In this document: piece after piece, positions 16,854-24,635 of the stretch
Layout of the letters: each line of letters begins with the position of its first letter
Numbering within the stretch: the first letter of the stretch is position 1
NCBI RefSeq assembly: GCF_016757755.1
Contig: NZ_CP068437.1
Span: forward strand, 3,968,001-4,032,000
Reading direction: 5' to 3'
Origin: Shewanella sp. KX20019
GTDB taxonomy: Bacteria; Pseudomonadota; Gammaproteobacteria; Enterobacterales; Shewanellaceae
Length of the DNA: 64,000 bases
The notes under the pieces: generated by a model
The model's database searches: none
Seen by the model: the letters and a program-made list of their open reading frames with translations, nothing else
What the model was told of the DNA's origin: nothing
Translations under genes and position numbers: made by a program

Positions 16854-17894
16854 TTGTCTAATAAGTTAACGACGCTCAACCTGTATTTGGAGCCAGCAGA
16901 AACACGCAGACTAGCCTCACTTTGCGGTCCTTTTGATGACAATATTAAACAATTGGAACGTCGTATCGGTGTTGAGATCAGCTATCGTGACAATCACTTC
17001 CAAATAGTCGGTGTGCCTAAGAACTGTTTAACAGCCAATAATTTACTAAGAGATCTGTATATTGAAACTCAGCCTCTTAGAGGTAGCACTCCAGACTTAG
17101 AACCAGATACTGTCCATGTTGCTATCCAAGAAGCTGTCGCTTTTGATATGGAAGCACCACGGGATGAGAAAGAGCTTTATATCAAAACTAAGCGCGGTGT
17201 CATTAAGCCTCGTAATCCAAATCAAAGTGATTATGTGCGCAATATTGTCTCCCATGATATTACTTTTGGTATTGGTCCAGCTGGCACCGGCAAAACGTAC
17301 TTAGCCGTCGCTGCCGCCGTTGATGCGCTTGAGCGTCAAGACGTTCGCCGTATTCTGTTAACCCGTCCAGCAGTGGAAGCGGGCGAGAAGTTAGGTTTCC
17401 TACCCGGCGACTTGAGCCAAAAGGTCGACCCGTATTTACGACCACTATACGATGCGCTATTTGAGATGATGGGCTTTGAAAAAGTCGAACGCCTAATAGA
17501 AAGAAATGTCATCGAAGTTGCACCACTGGCTTATATGCGCGGACGCACCTTAAACGATGCATTTATTATTCTTGATGAAAGCCAGAACACCACCATTGAA
17601 CAGATGAAGATGTTTTTAACCCGAATAGGGTTTAATTCACGGGCGGTTATCACTGGCGATATCACTCAGATCGATCTACCTAGACATCAAAAATCGGGTC
17701 TGCGTCACTCAATTGAGGTGTTAGGTGAAGTCAGCGAAATTAGTTTTAACTTCTTCCAAGCTAAAGATGTCGTTCGTCACCCTATTGTGGGGCGAATTGT
17801 TGAAGCCTATGAAGAATTTGAGCTAAAGAGCCAGACAATTAAAGGCAATAAAGATAGCCAATACCAGCTACAGGAGGTGCAAAATCATGACTAA
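16854..17894 (+). CDS. ybeZ: PhoH-like ATPase (YbeZ)
   Basis: PhoH-family P-loop ATPase that works with the adjacent endoribonuclease YbeY in rRNA maturation. The 346 residues equal E. coli YbeZ in length. Walker A GPAGTGKT lies at 141-148, and Walker B FIILDESQN and LTRPAVEAGEKLGFLPGDL follow. The start is a TTG at 16854: GGAG stands 7 nt upstream and no ATG fits the conserved N terminus (YLEPAETRRLASLCGPFD). It overlaps ybeY by eight bases, the first gene of a ybeZ-ybeY-corC-lnt operon. Confidence 0.95.
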   Translation: MSNKLTTLNLYLEPAETRRLASLCGPFDDNIKQLERRIGVEISYRDNHFQIVGVPKNCLTANNLLRDLYIETQPLRGSTPDLEPDTVHVAIQEAVAFDMEAPRDEKELYIKTKRGVIKPRNPNQSDYVRNIVSHDITFGIGPAGTGKTYLAVAAAVDALERQDVRRILLTRPAVEAGEKLGFLPGDLSQKVDPYLRPLYDALFEMMGFEKVERLIERNVIEVAPLAYMRGRTLNDAFIILDESQNTTIEQMKMFLTRIGFNSRAVITGDITQIDLPRHQKSGLRHSIEVLGEVSEISFNFFQAKDVVRHPIVGRIVEAYEEFELKSQTIKGNKDSQYQLQEVQNHD

Positions 17895-18357
17895 TGTTCA
17901 AACTAGTATTGATCTCGATCTGCAGATTGCAGTTGATGCCGTTAAACTTCCTTCGGAAAAAGAGCTGGAACTTTGGGTAAAAACAGCACTCAGAGACAGT
18001 ATGACTCATGCTGAATTGACGATACGAATTGTCGATTCAACAGAAAGCCAGATGCTAAATAATACCTACCGCGGTAAAGATAAGCCAACCAATGTGCTCT
18101 CTTTCCCGTTTGAGGCACCACCAGGCATAGAACTACCACTACTGGGCGATTTAGTTGTCTGTGCAGCAGTGGTAGAACAAGAAGCAATTGATCAAAACAA
18201 ACCCCTTAGCGCACATTGGGCGCACATGGTTGTACATGGTTGTCTCCATCTGCTAGGGTATGATCATATAGACGATATAGAGGCTGAAGAGATGGAGTCA
18301 CTAGAGACCCAACTAATTGAAAGTCTTGGTTATAACAATCCTTATGAGGAGCAATAA
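17887..18357 (+). CDS. ybeY: Endoribonuclease YbeY (16S rRNA maturation)
   Basis: Zinc-dependent single-strand endoribonuclease needed for 16S rRNA 3'-end processing and ribosome quality control. The 156-residue protein carries the metal site HGCLHLLGYDH (His117, His121, His127) and the conserved NVLSFPFE segment near residue 69. It is translationally coupled to the preceding PhoH-like gene, with AGGAGG-type sequence just upstream of its ATG. Confidence 0.96.
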   Translation: MTNVQTSIDLDLQIAVDAVKLPSEKELELWVKTALRDSMTHAELTIRIVDSTESQMLNNTYRGKDKPTNVLSFPFEAPPGIELPLLGDLVVCAAVVEQEAIDQNKPLSAHWAHMVVHGCLHLLGYDHIDDIEAEEMESLETQLIESLGYNNPYEEQ

Positions 18358-18384
18358 TTGACTCAAAAGAGTCAATAGAAAACT

Positions 18385-19260
18385 ATGAGTGACGATATCC
18401 CCCCGAGTACCAGCGCCCAAAAGAAGGGCTGGTTGGAAAAAGTAAGTCAGTTATTCCAGGGCGAACCCCAAAATCGCGAAGACTTGGTTGATGTAATTCA
18501 CGATGCAGAACTGCGTGAAGTGATCAGCGAAGACACGCGTGAAATGATTAAAGGTGTATTGGAAGTCTCCGATCTTCGAGTGCGGGACATTATGATCCCA
18601 CGCGCGCAAATCGTCGCACTTCAAATTAACAATACGGTAGAAGAACTTCTCTCTACAGTTATCGGCTCTGCACACTCTCGCTTTCCAGTAGTCAATGAAG
18701 ATAAAGATCATATCGAGGGTATTTTGCTCGCAAAAGATCTGCTTCAGTATGGCTTTAAGAACAATGAAAAGCCTTTCGAACTAGGGCAAGTTATCCGCCC
18801 AGCAGTTGTCGTTCCGGAGAGTAAACGGGTCGACGTTTTGTTAAAGGAGTTTCGCTCTCAACGTTATCATATGGCGATAGTTGTCGATGAATACGGTGGA
18901 GTGTCAGGCTTAGTGACAATTGAAGATATTCTTGAAGAGATTGTTGGCGATATTGAAGATGAGTTTGATCATGACTCTGCAGAAGAGACTGAAATCAAGC
19001 AAATTGCCAAGCAAGTCTATATGGTCAAAGCATTAACGCCAATAGATGACTTTAATGATGCGTTTAACACTCGATTCAGCGATGAAGAGTTTGATACCGT
19101 AGGTGGTTTAGTATCTCATGCATTTGGCCACCTGCCAGAACGTGATGAAAAAGTCATGATTGAAGGTATAGAGTTTAAAGTCGTCAACGCCGATACTCGT
19201 AGACTGATTCAATTACGCGTAAAATTCCCCGATAAAGCTGCCACCGAGAATATTGCCTAG
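18385..19260 (+). CDS. corC: CorC/HlyC-type CBS-domain protein (YbeX)
   Basis: Cytosolic two-CBS-domain protein linked to magnesium/cobalt efflux and, in E. coli, to ribosome metabolism. The 291 residues contain no membrane segments. Tandem CBS motifs span ~65-190 (VRDIMIPRAQIVAL, SRFPVVNEDKDHIEGILLAKDLL, MAIVVDEYGGVSGLVTIEDILEEIVGDIEDE), followed by a C-terminal CorC_HlyC domain (EEFDTVGGLVSHAFGHLP). It lies in the conserved slot between ybeY and lnt. Confidence 0.95.
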   Translation: MSDDIPPSTSAQKKGWLEKVSQLFQGEPQNREDLVDVIHDAELREVISEDTREMIKGVLEVSDLRVRDIMIPRAQIVALQINNTVEELLSTVIGSAHSRFPVVNEDKDHIEGILLAKDLLQYGFKNNEKPFELGQVIRPAVVVPESKRVDVLLKEFRSQRYHMAIVVDEYGGVSGLVTIEDILEEIVGDIEDEFDHDSAEETEIKQIAKQVYMVKALTPIDDFNDAFNTRFSDEEFDTVGGLVSHAFGHLPERDEKVMIEGIEFKVVNADTRRLIQLRVKFPDKAATENIA

Positions 19261-19298
19261 CAATAAGCTCCTTTAACAGCGACCAATGATGAGGCTGT

Positions 19299-20849
19299 AT
19301 GCTGAGTAAATTACGGGCATCTGCCCATCATTCCTATCAAAGATTGGTGCTAGCCTTTGCGGCTGGCGCCATGACAGCTCTTGCTTTTGCCCCCTACTCC
19401 TATTGGCCCTTATATTTAATCGCCATGGCATTTGCCCTGCACCAAAGTGCCAGCTTGACTGCCAAGCAGGGATTACAGTACTGGCTAAGTTTCGGCTTTG
19501 GTTGCTTTGCTATTGGTATTAGCTGGGTGCATGTCAGTATGGATACCTTTGGTGGTATGCCACTCATTGCATCAATTGGCCTAATGGCGCTACTGGCACT
19601 TTATTTAGCCATCTATCCGGCAATTACTGGCTACTTACTGCAAAAACTATCCCCACAAACCAGCATCAGCCGTAACTTAATGCTGTTCCCTGCGCTTTGG
19701 ACATTGACGGAATGGGCTCGCGGTTGGGTGTTGACAGGCTTTCCATGGCTGTGGGCTGGCTATAGCCAAACCCAAGGACCGCTAAAGCCGATAGCCTCGA
19801 TGACGGGGACATTAAGCTTGAGCTTTATAGTGGCTTTGCTCGCCGGTGCATTAGCACTTGGATTGGCTAAACGCTGGCGCAGTATGCTAATTATTGTCCC
19901 AGCTACTGCAATGCTCGTTTTGATTGCTCCATATACTTCTACTGTTGAATCAAAAGGCGAAAGTCTCAGTGTTGCACTTGTGCAGGGGAACATTCCCCAG
20001 AGCATGAAATGGGAACCAGATGCATTGTGGCCAACCATGCTCAAGTATATGGATCTGACGAGGTCAGAGTTTTCAGCTGACCTTATCATCTGGCCAGAAG
20101 CAGCAGTCCCAGCGCCCGAGCACATGGTCAAAGATTTTCTTTATAATGCCAACCGCGCCGCCAACTTAAATAACAGTGCCATCATTACTGGGATTATTAG
20201 TCAACGAGGTAGTCGCTATTATAACTCCCTCATTGTTTTAGGTAATTACGATGCCAAACAGCAAGAAAAGGCCGATTACTACGGTGAAGAGCATAACGAG
20301 TTTAGAAAGCATCACTTGTTACCTATCGGTGAATTTGTGCCGTTTGAATCACTATTACGCCCTATAGCACCACTGTTTAATTTGCCTCAGTCATCTTTCA
20401 ATCGAGGTGATTTCAAACAAGATAATTTGAATGCTGTTGGCCACCAGATATCCCCTGCTATCTGCTATGAAATTGCATTTCCGGAGCAGTTAAGAGCCAA
20501 TATGAATGAAACCACTGACTTGCTGTTGACGGTTTCAAATGATGCCTGGTTTGGCAGCTCAAATGGACCTCTGCAACATATGGAAATAGCGCAAATGCGC
20601 TCGGTTGAGCTTGGCCGACCTTTAGTGCGGGCAACCAACAATGGCGTGACCGCTGTAGTGAACGAAAAAGGGGATATTACCCACCAGCTACCGCAATTCG
20701 AAGCGGGAGTGTTAACGGCCGAAATTCCACTGGTTAAAGGTCATACGCTCTTCACGTTAGTAGGCCAGTGGCCAATATTAATACTGAGTTTTCTTACTGT
20801 TTTCGTCATCCTCATTAGAAAAATATTGGTGAGGATGCCGAAGGTGTGA
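19299..20849 (+). CDS. lnt: Apolipoprotein N-acyltransferase
   Basis: Inner-membrane enzyme that puts the third acyl chain on the N-terminal cysteine of lipoproteins, a step needed for Lol-dependent export (LolB is encoded at 1185). About six membrane helices occupy residues 14-210, then a nitrilase-like domain with the catalytic triad Glu267 (WPEAAVP), Lys337 (FRKHHLLP) and Cys389 (PAICYE), nearly the E. coli numbering. A final helix closes the protein at ~490-510. Length is 516 (E. coli 512). Last gene of the ybeZ-ybeY-corC-lnt set. Confidence 0.97.
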   Translation: MLSKLRASAHHSYQRLVLAFAAGAMTALAFAPYSYWPLYLIAMAFALHQSASLTAKQGLQYWLSFGFGCFAIGISWVHVSMDTFGGMPLIASIGLMALLALYLAIYPAITGYLLQKLSPQTSISRNLMLFPALWTLTEWARGWVLTGFPWLWAGYSQTQGPLKPIASMTGTLSLSFIVALLAGALALGLAKRWRSMLIIVPATAMLVLIAPYTSTVESKGESLSVALVQGNIPQSMKWEPDALWPTMLKYMDLTRSEFSADLIIWPEAAVPAPEHMVKDFLYNANRAANLNNSAIITGIISQRGSRYYNSLIVLGNYDAKQQEKADYYGEEHNEFRKHHLLPIGEFVPFESLLRPIAPLFNLPQSSFNRGDFKQDNLNAVGHQISPAICYEIAFPEQLRANMNETTDLLLTVSNDAWFGSSNGPLQHMEIAQMRSVELGRPLVRATNNGVTAVVNEKGDITHQLPQFEAGVLTAEIPLVKGHTLFTLVGQWPILILSFLTVFVILIRKILVRMPKV

Positions 20850-21028
20850 GCGAGGAGATCCATCGAGATACACTTCTCCAGATAGGGATAGCTTTTCAGC
20901 AAGGTTTTCTCCATGGTAAAGCCCAACCGCTATCAGTTTTGTTCACACAAGATAACCAACAAGACTTTTATACCCTACCCTACACACCATAATGGTACCG
21001 TTACATGAACTCTAATGGCGTGCCCTCT

Positions 21029-22264
21029 TTACTCATACCTTAACGCTTCAATAGGATCTAAGTTGGCGGCTTTGCGAGCTGGGTAATAGCCAAAGCCAAT
21101 ACCAATCACTGCTGTACCCGCTACCGACAACAACATAATATTGGTCGGCAACACCATCTCCCAACCAAAGAGAGGGCCAGCAATAATAAGGGCTAACACA
21201 GATAAGGCAAGGCCCAGTAAAGCGCCAACTAAACACAGCACCACACTCTCAATTAAGAATTGATTACGAATATCAGCAGGTTTAGCACCCACCGCGAGTC
21301 GCAAGCCAATCTCCCTCGTACGCTCGGTGACGGTGACCAGCATGATGTTCATCACTCCGATACCGCCCACCAGTAAGGAGACTCCTGCGACTCCGGCCAG
21401 CAGTGAACTAAATACCTGAGATGCTTCTGCTCGAGTTTCCATCATTTGCGACAGGTTCATCACGCGAACAGGTGAAGGTTCATCATCGGCCACTCTGTGG
21501 CGCTGTTTAAGGATGTTTTCTATCTCAGCGGCGACCCAATCCATATTACTGGGTTCGTCGACTTGCACCGTAATGCGCTTGATCCGGTCTTGATACTTGC
21601 TATTGCCACCGATCACTCGGCGCACCGCAGTAGAGAAAGGCAGCATAACTGTATCGTCTAAATCACTGCCGCGCATATCTTCGCCTTTGCCTTTTAACAG
21701 GCCGACCACGAGTATGGGGATCTTGTTAATTCTAATGGTTTCACCGACCGCCATAGAGGCAATACCAAACAACTCTTCGGCGACGGTTTCGCCGATAATA
21801 GCCACCTTGGCTGCGCTTTTCATCTCCTGTTCGCTGAAGGTTCTACCTGCTTTAATTTCCCAATTGTGGGCACTGAGAACATCAAGGTTGATCCCCTCGA
21901 TGCGGGTGTTCCAATTTTCATTACCCCACACCACCTGCGCCTGCGCGTTGACAGAGGTACCTGCGGCTACAATCTGTTGGATCTCACGCTTTAAAGCCGC
22001 AACATCGTCTAACGTCAATTTCTGTACGTCACCCGCCGCGCCCTTCGCCCCCCCAGTGCTCACAGAAGAAGACTTCACCATTAGCAAGTTTGTCCCAAGC
22101 GCTTCGATTTGCTGCTCGACTTTTTTCTGGGCTCCCTCACCTAGGGCAAACATTATAATCACCGCACTAATACCGATGACGATCCCAAGGGTGGTGAGCA
22201 TGCTACGCATGAGATTACGCCTCAGGGAGCTCAGTGCCGTATTTACCAGTTGTATCTGTATCAT
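21029..22264 (-). CDS. MacB-like ABC transporter permease (FtsX family)
   Basis: A 411-residue type VII ABC permease: one N-terminal helix (SMLTTLGIVIGISAVIIMFALGEGA), a periplasmic MacB-PCD domain of about 220 residues, then three C-terminal helices of the FtsX domain (VGGIGVMNIMLVTVTERTREIGLRLAVGA, residues ~285-400). Unlike E. coli MacB the ATPase is a separate protein, encoded just upstream with a four-base overlap. With the adaptor it should form a tripartite efflux or mechanotransmission system. The outer-membrane channel is not encoded here. The substrate cannot be told from sequence. Confidence 0.9.
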   Translation of the reverse strand: MIQIQLVNTALSSLRRNLMRSMLTTLGIVIGISAVIIMFALGEGAQKKVEQQIEALGTNLLMVKSSSVSTGGAKGAAGDVQKLTLDDVAALKREIQQIVAAGTSVNAQAQVVWGNENWNTRIEGINLDVLSAHNWEIKAGRTFSEQEMKSAAKVAIIGETVAEELFGIASMAVGETIRINKIPILVVGLLKGKGEDMRGSDLDDTVMLPFSTAVRRVIGGNSKYQDRIKRITVQVDEPSNMDWVAAEIENILKQRHRVADDEPSPVRVMNLSQMMETRAEASQVFSSLLAGVAGVSLLVGGIGVMNIMLVTVTERTREIGLRLAVGAKPADIRNQFLIESVVLCLVGALLGLALSVLALIIAGPLFGWEMVLPTNIMLLSVAGTAVIGIGFGYYPARKAANLDPIEALRYE

Positions 22265-22938
22265 GCGGCGTTCTCCACTTTACCGTCCCGCACCATAATC
22301 GTTCGGTCGGCGTACGCGGCTATCTCTGGTTCATGGGTGACTAGAATAACGGTGATACCGCTGCTGTTGAGCTCTTTAAACAGTGCCATGATCTCCTTAC
22401 CCGTCTTAGTATCTAACGCTCCCGTTGGTTCGTCAGCCAATAATATTTTGGGTTGATTCACCAGTGCACGAGCAATGGCGACACGCTGTTGTTGCCCCCC
22501 AGATAATTGGCTCGGTGTATGGCCCGCTCTATCACCGAGTCCCACCATATCTAGGCAATGCAGAGCTCGTTGCTCATCATTTCGAGCCGGATCGAGGTTA
22601 TACATCAATGGCATCTGGACATTGTCCTGCGCCGAGGTCCGTGCCAGCAAATTAAACTGCTGGAAAACAAAGCCGATGTGCTGACTGCGCAACGCTGCCA
22701 ACTGCTCCCGACTCATGCCAGCCGTCTGCTGGCCCAGCACAGTAAGGCGACCCTTTACCGGGGTCATTAAGCAGCCGAGTAGGTTCATTAGAGTAGACTT
22801 GCCAGATCCCGACGGCCCCATAATGGCCAACATCTCACCAGTTTTGATCTGTAAATTAATATTATCTAGCACGGTTAATGCTTCCCCTGCCATGGGGAAA
22901 CTATGGCTTAAACCCTGACAACTGAGAGCAATACTCAT
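22261..22938 (-). CDS. ABC transporter ATP-binding protein (MacB/LolD type)
   Basis: A 225-residue ATPase with Walker A GPSGSGKST (41-49), Q-loop FVFQQFNLL, signature LSGGQQQRVAIARAL, Walker B LLADEPTGALD and the switch histidine in ILVTHE. The subgroup is that of LolD, MacB and FtsE; pairing with a MacB-type permease and a membrane-fusion adaptor points to a MacAB-like exporter. Overlaps of four bases with both neighbours show one operon in the order adaptor, ATPase, permease. Confidence 0.93.
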   Translation of the reverse strand: MSIALSCQGLSHSFPMAGEALTVLDNINLQIKTGEMLAIMGPSGSGKSTLMNLLGCLMTPVKGRLTVLGQQTAGMSREQLAALRSQHIGFVFQQFNLLARTSAQDNVQMPLMYNLDPARNDEQRALHCLDMVGLGDRAGHTPSQLSGGQQQRVAIARALVNQPKILLADEPTGALDTKTGKEIMALFKELNSSGITVILVTHEPEIAAYADRTIMVRDGKVENAA

Positions 22939-24320
22939 AGCTTCACCTGCTGGATCTGGGTAACCACCGCTTTACCCACTAATGCTGTACCTTCAATTTG
23001 AGTAAATTGATCATCGCTAAGACCCAATTGCACTTGCATCAACTTTGGCTCACTCTCCTCTAGGATCATCACGTAACCGGATTTAACCTGTCCGCTGCGT
23101 AAAGCCTTCAATAATTGCTGTTGCTCTGAAGTGAGGATCTGCTTCAATGCTCGATCTAGCCGTTGGCGAGCCTGCTCTCTATTACGAGCCATAGGGTCAG
23201 CTCCTTTATCTGGGCGAGCAGCTGCCACCTGCTGACGTTGCAAATCGGTTAACTCCAGTTGATCCATTAACTCGCTCATCTTTCCCATAGATTGCTTACC
23301 ACTGCGTTCATTTGAGGATTTGAGGCTAGCTTGTCGAGCAGCAATGCGAATAGCAGAGTTCGGCACTCGTACCACATTTCTTGCGGTATCAATCCGGACC
23401 GTAAGATCGGCCGTCATTCCGGGTAAGAGCTGGCCTCTTGGGTTCGGGGCGCTGATAATCACCGTATAGGTCACCACCCCTGAATCGGTTTCAGGGTATT
23501 GGCGGATTTGGCGAACTTTGCCGAAAAATTTCGCCAGCGGGTAGGCATCGACAGCGAAATCCACCCGCTGGCCGCTAGTAATAAAACCGATGTCAGATTC
23601 ATCGACATAGGCTTCAATCTCCATCTGCGATAGATCTTTAGCGATGACAAAAAGCTCTGGAGTGTTGTAGCTCGAAGCCACGGTTTGACCGGCTTCTATG
23701 GTGCGGTTAATAACAATCCCACTAATAGGGGCGCGAATTTCGGTTCTGTCTAGTTCAATTTGCGCCTGCAGCAACTGCGCCAACGTGCTTGCCTTGCTGG
23801 CTGTCAAGGCATCTAGCTCGGCTTTGGCTTTTAATACGTCGAGATCGCTGATTGCCGCAGCAGTCTTAAGCTGATCTAGCTCCTCTGCAGAGATATTGTT
23901 GCTGGCGACTAACCCTTGACCGCGAACCAGATCCCGTAGAGCGAGACTAGCGCTAAGCTTTGCCTTACTGATAACGACTTGCTGTAGTTTCATGCTGGCA
24001 TCTATGTTGGCTATTTGAGCCTGATATTGTTCGACTTTCGCACTAAAGGTGCGTGGGTCAATCCGAGCCAATAACTGCCCTTTCTCCACTTTATCGTTGA
24101 AATCCACCAGCAGCTCAGTGATCTGCCCCGAGAGCTGCGACCCCACCACCAAATCATCGACCGCCGCGAGAGCCCCCGTTGCTCCCACCGTTTTCTGGAT
24201 GTCTCCAGTCGCCAGTACTTGCGTCTGATATTGAAACTCAACTTGATTGCTCTCGGCAGGGGTAAAGTACCAAAAAGCAGAAAAGATCAGTGCTGTGGCG
24301 GCAATAATAAACTTGTTCAT
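22935..24320 (-). CDS. Membrane-fusion adaptor (MacA/HlyD type) with an LTxxQ insert
   Basis: Periplasmic adaptor of the exporter encoded downstream. The 461 residues begin with an uncleaved membrane anchor (~4-20). A lipoyl/hairpin region of ~55-225 contains a long coiled coil, and beta-barrel and membrane-proximal parts complete the fold (SQMEIEAYVDESDIGF, GMTADLTVRID). Between about residues 331 and 412 an extra polar helical block interrupts the usual fold. It contains LTDLQ (357-361) and LTSEQ (396-400), the paired LTxxQ signature of the Spy/CpxP periplasmic chaperones. The beta domain then resumes (GYVMILEES). The gene starts the three-gene operon. Confidence 0.9.
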   Translation of the reverse strand: MNKFIIAATALIFSAFWYFTPAESNQVEFQYQTQVLATGDIQKTVGATGALAAVDDLVVGSQLSGQITELLVDFNDKVEKGQLLARIDPRTFSAKVEQYQAQIANIDASMKLQQVVISKAKLSASLALRDLVRGQGLVASNNISAEELDQLKTAAAISDLDVLKAKAELDALTASKASTLAQLLQAQIELDRTEIRAPISGIVINRTIEAGQTVASSYNTPELFVIAKDLSQMEIEAYVDESDIGFITSGQRVDFAVDAYPLAKFFGKVRQIRQYPETDSGVVTYTVIISAPNPRGQLLPGMTADLTVRIDTARNVVRVPNSAIRIAARQASLKSSNERSGKQSMGKMSELMDQLELTDLQRQQVAAARPDKGADPMARNREQARQRLDRALKQILTSEQQQLLKALRSGQVKSGYVMILEESEPKLMQVQLGLSDDQFTQIEGTALVGKAVVTQIQQVKL

Positions 24321-24635
24321 CTGGGATCCTCTTCAATCTAATGTAGGGGATTCTACCTCTATAAAATTCAAGCGTATTAGAGCTTTAATCATCTTTACAT
24401 TTCTTGAAGCCATTACCACATTGATGACACTAAATGACAAAAATTCCTGCCAGACTACAGTCCTAAATGAGAATGCGGTTATTTCAGTTCTGCTATTAGG
24501 TTTATTACCCATACCAGCTCGCTCATACGAACAGAGTGACTCATTTGCAGTTGCAAAGTAATAGACAAAAAAATACCCGTAATGAACGGGTACTTTACTT
24601 TGTAACCTAGTCGATAGACCGACGAGAGAATAGCG
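24321..24635. other. Intergenic between adaptor and chemoreceptor genes
   Basis: Holds the chemoreceptor terminator (24567-24592) and, presumably, the promoter of the adaptor-ATPase-permease operon. I could not pick out convincing -35/-10 boxes. A plus-strand open frame here overlaps the adaptor gene and looks spurious. Confidence 0.5.
24567..24592 (-). terminator. Terminator of the chemoreceptor gene
   Basis: Minus-strand hairpin TACCCGT/ACGGGTA with a five-base loop, followed by seven T residues, 44 bases beyond the stop codon. Confidence 0.85.

Noticed and set aside
21597..22298. 233-codon plus-strand frame opposite the MacB-like permease
   Set aside because: Entirely antisense to a clear FtsX-family gene, serine/proline-rich and without recognisable motifs.
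24247..24561. 104-codon plus-strand frame upstream of the chemoreceptor terminator
   Set aside because: Overlaps the start of the adaptor gene in antisense and has no ribosome site or family resemblance.
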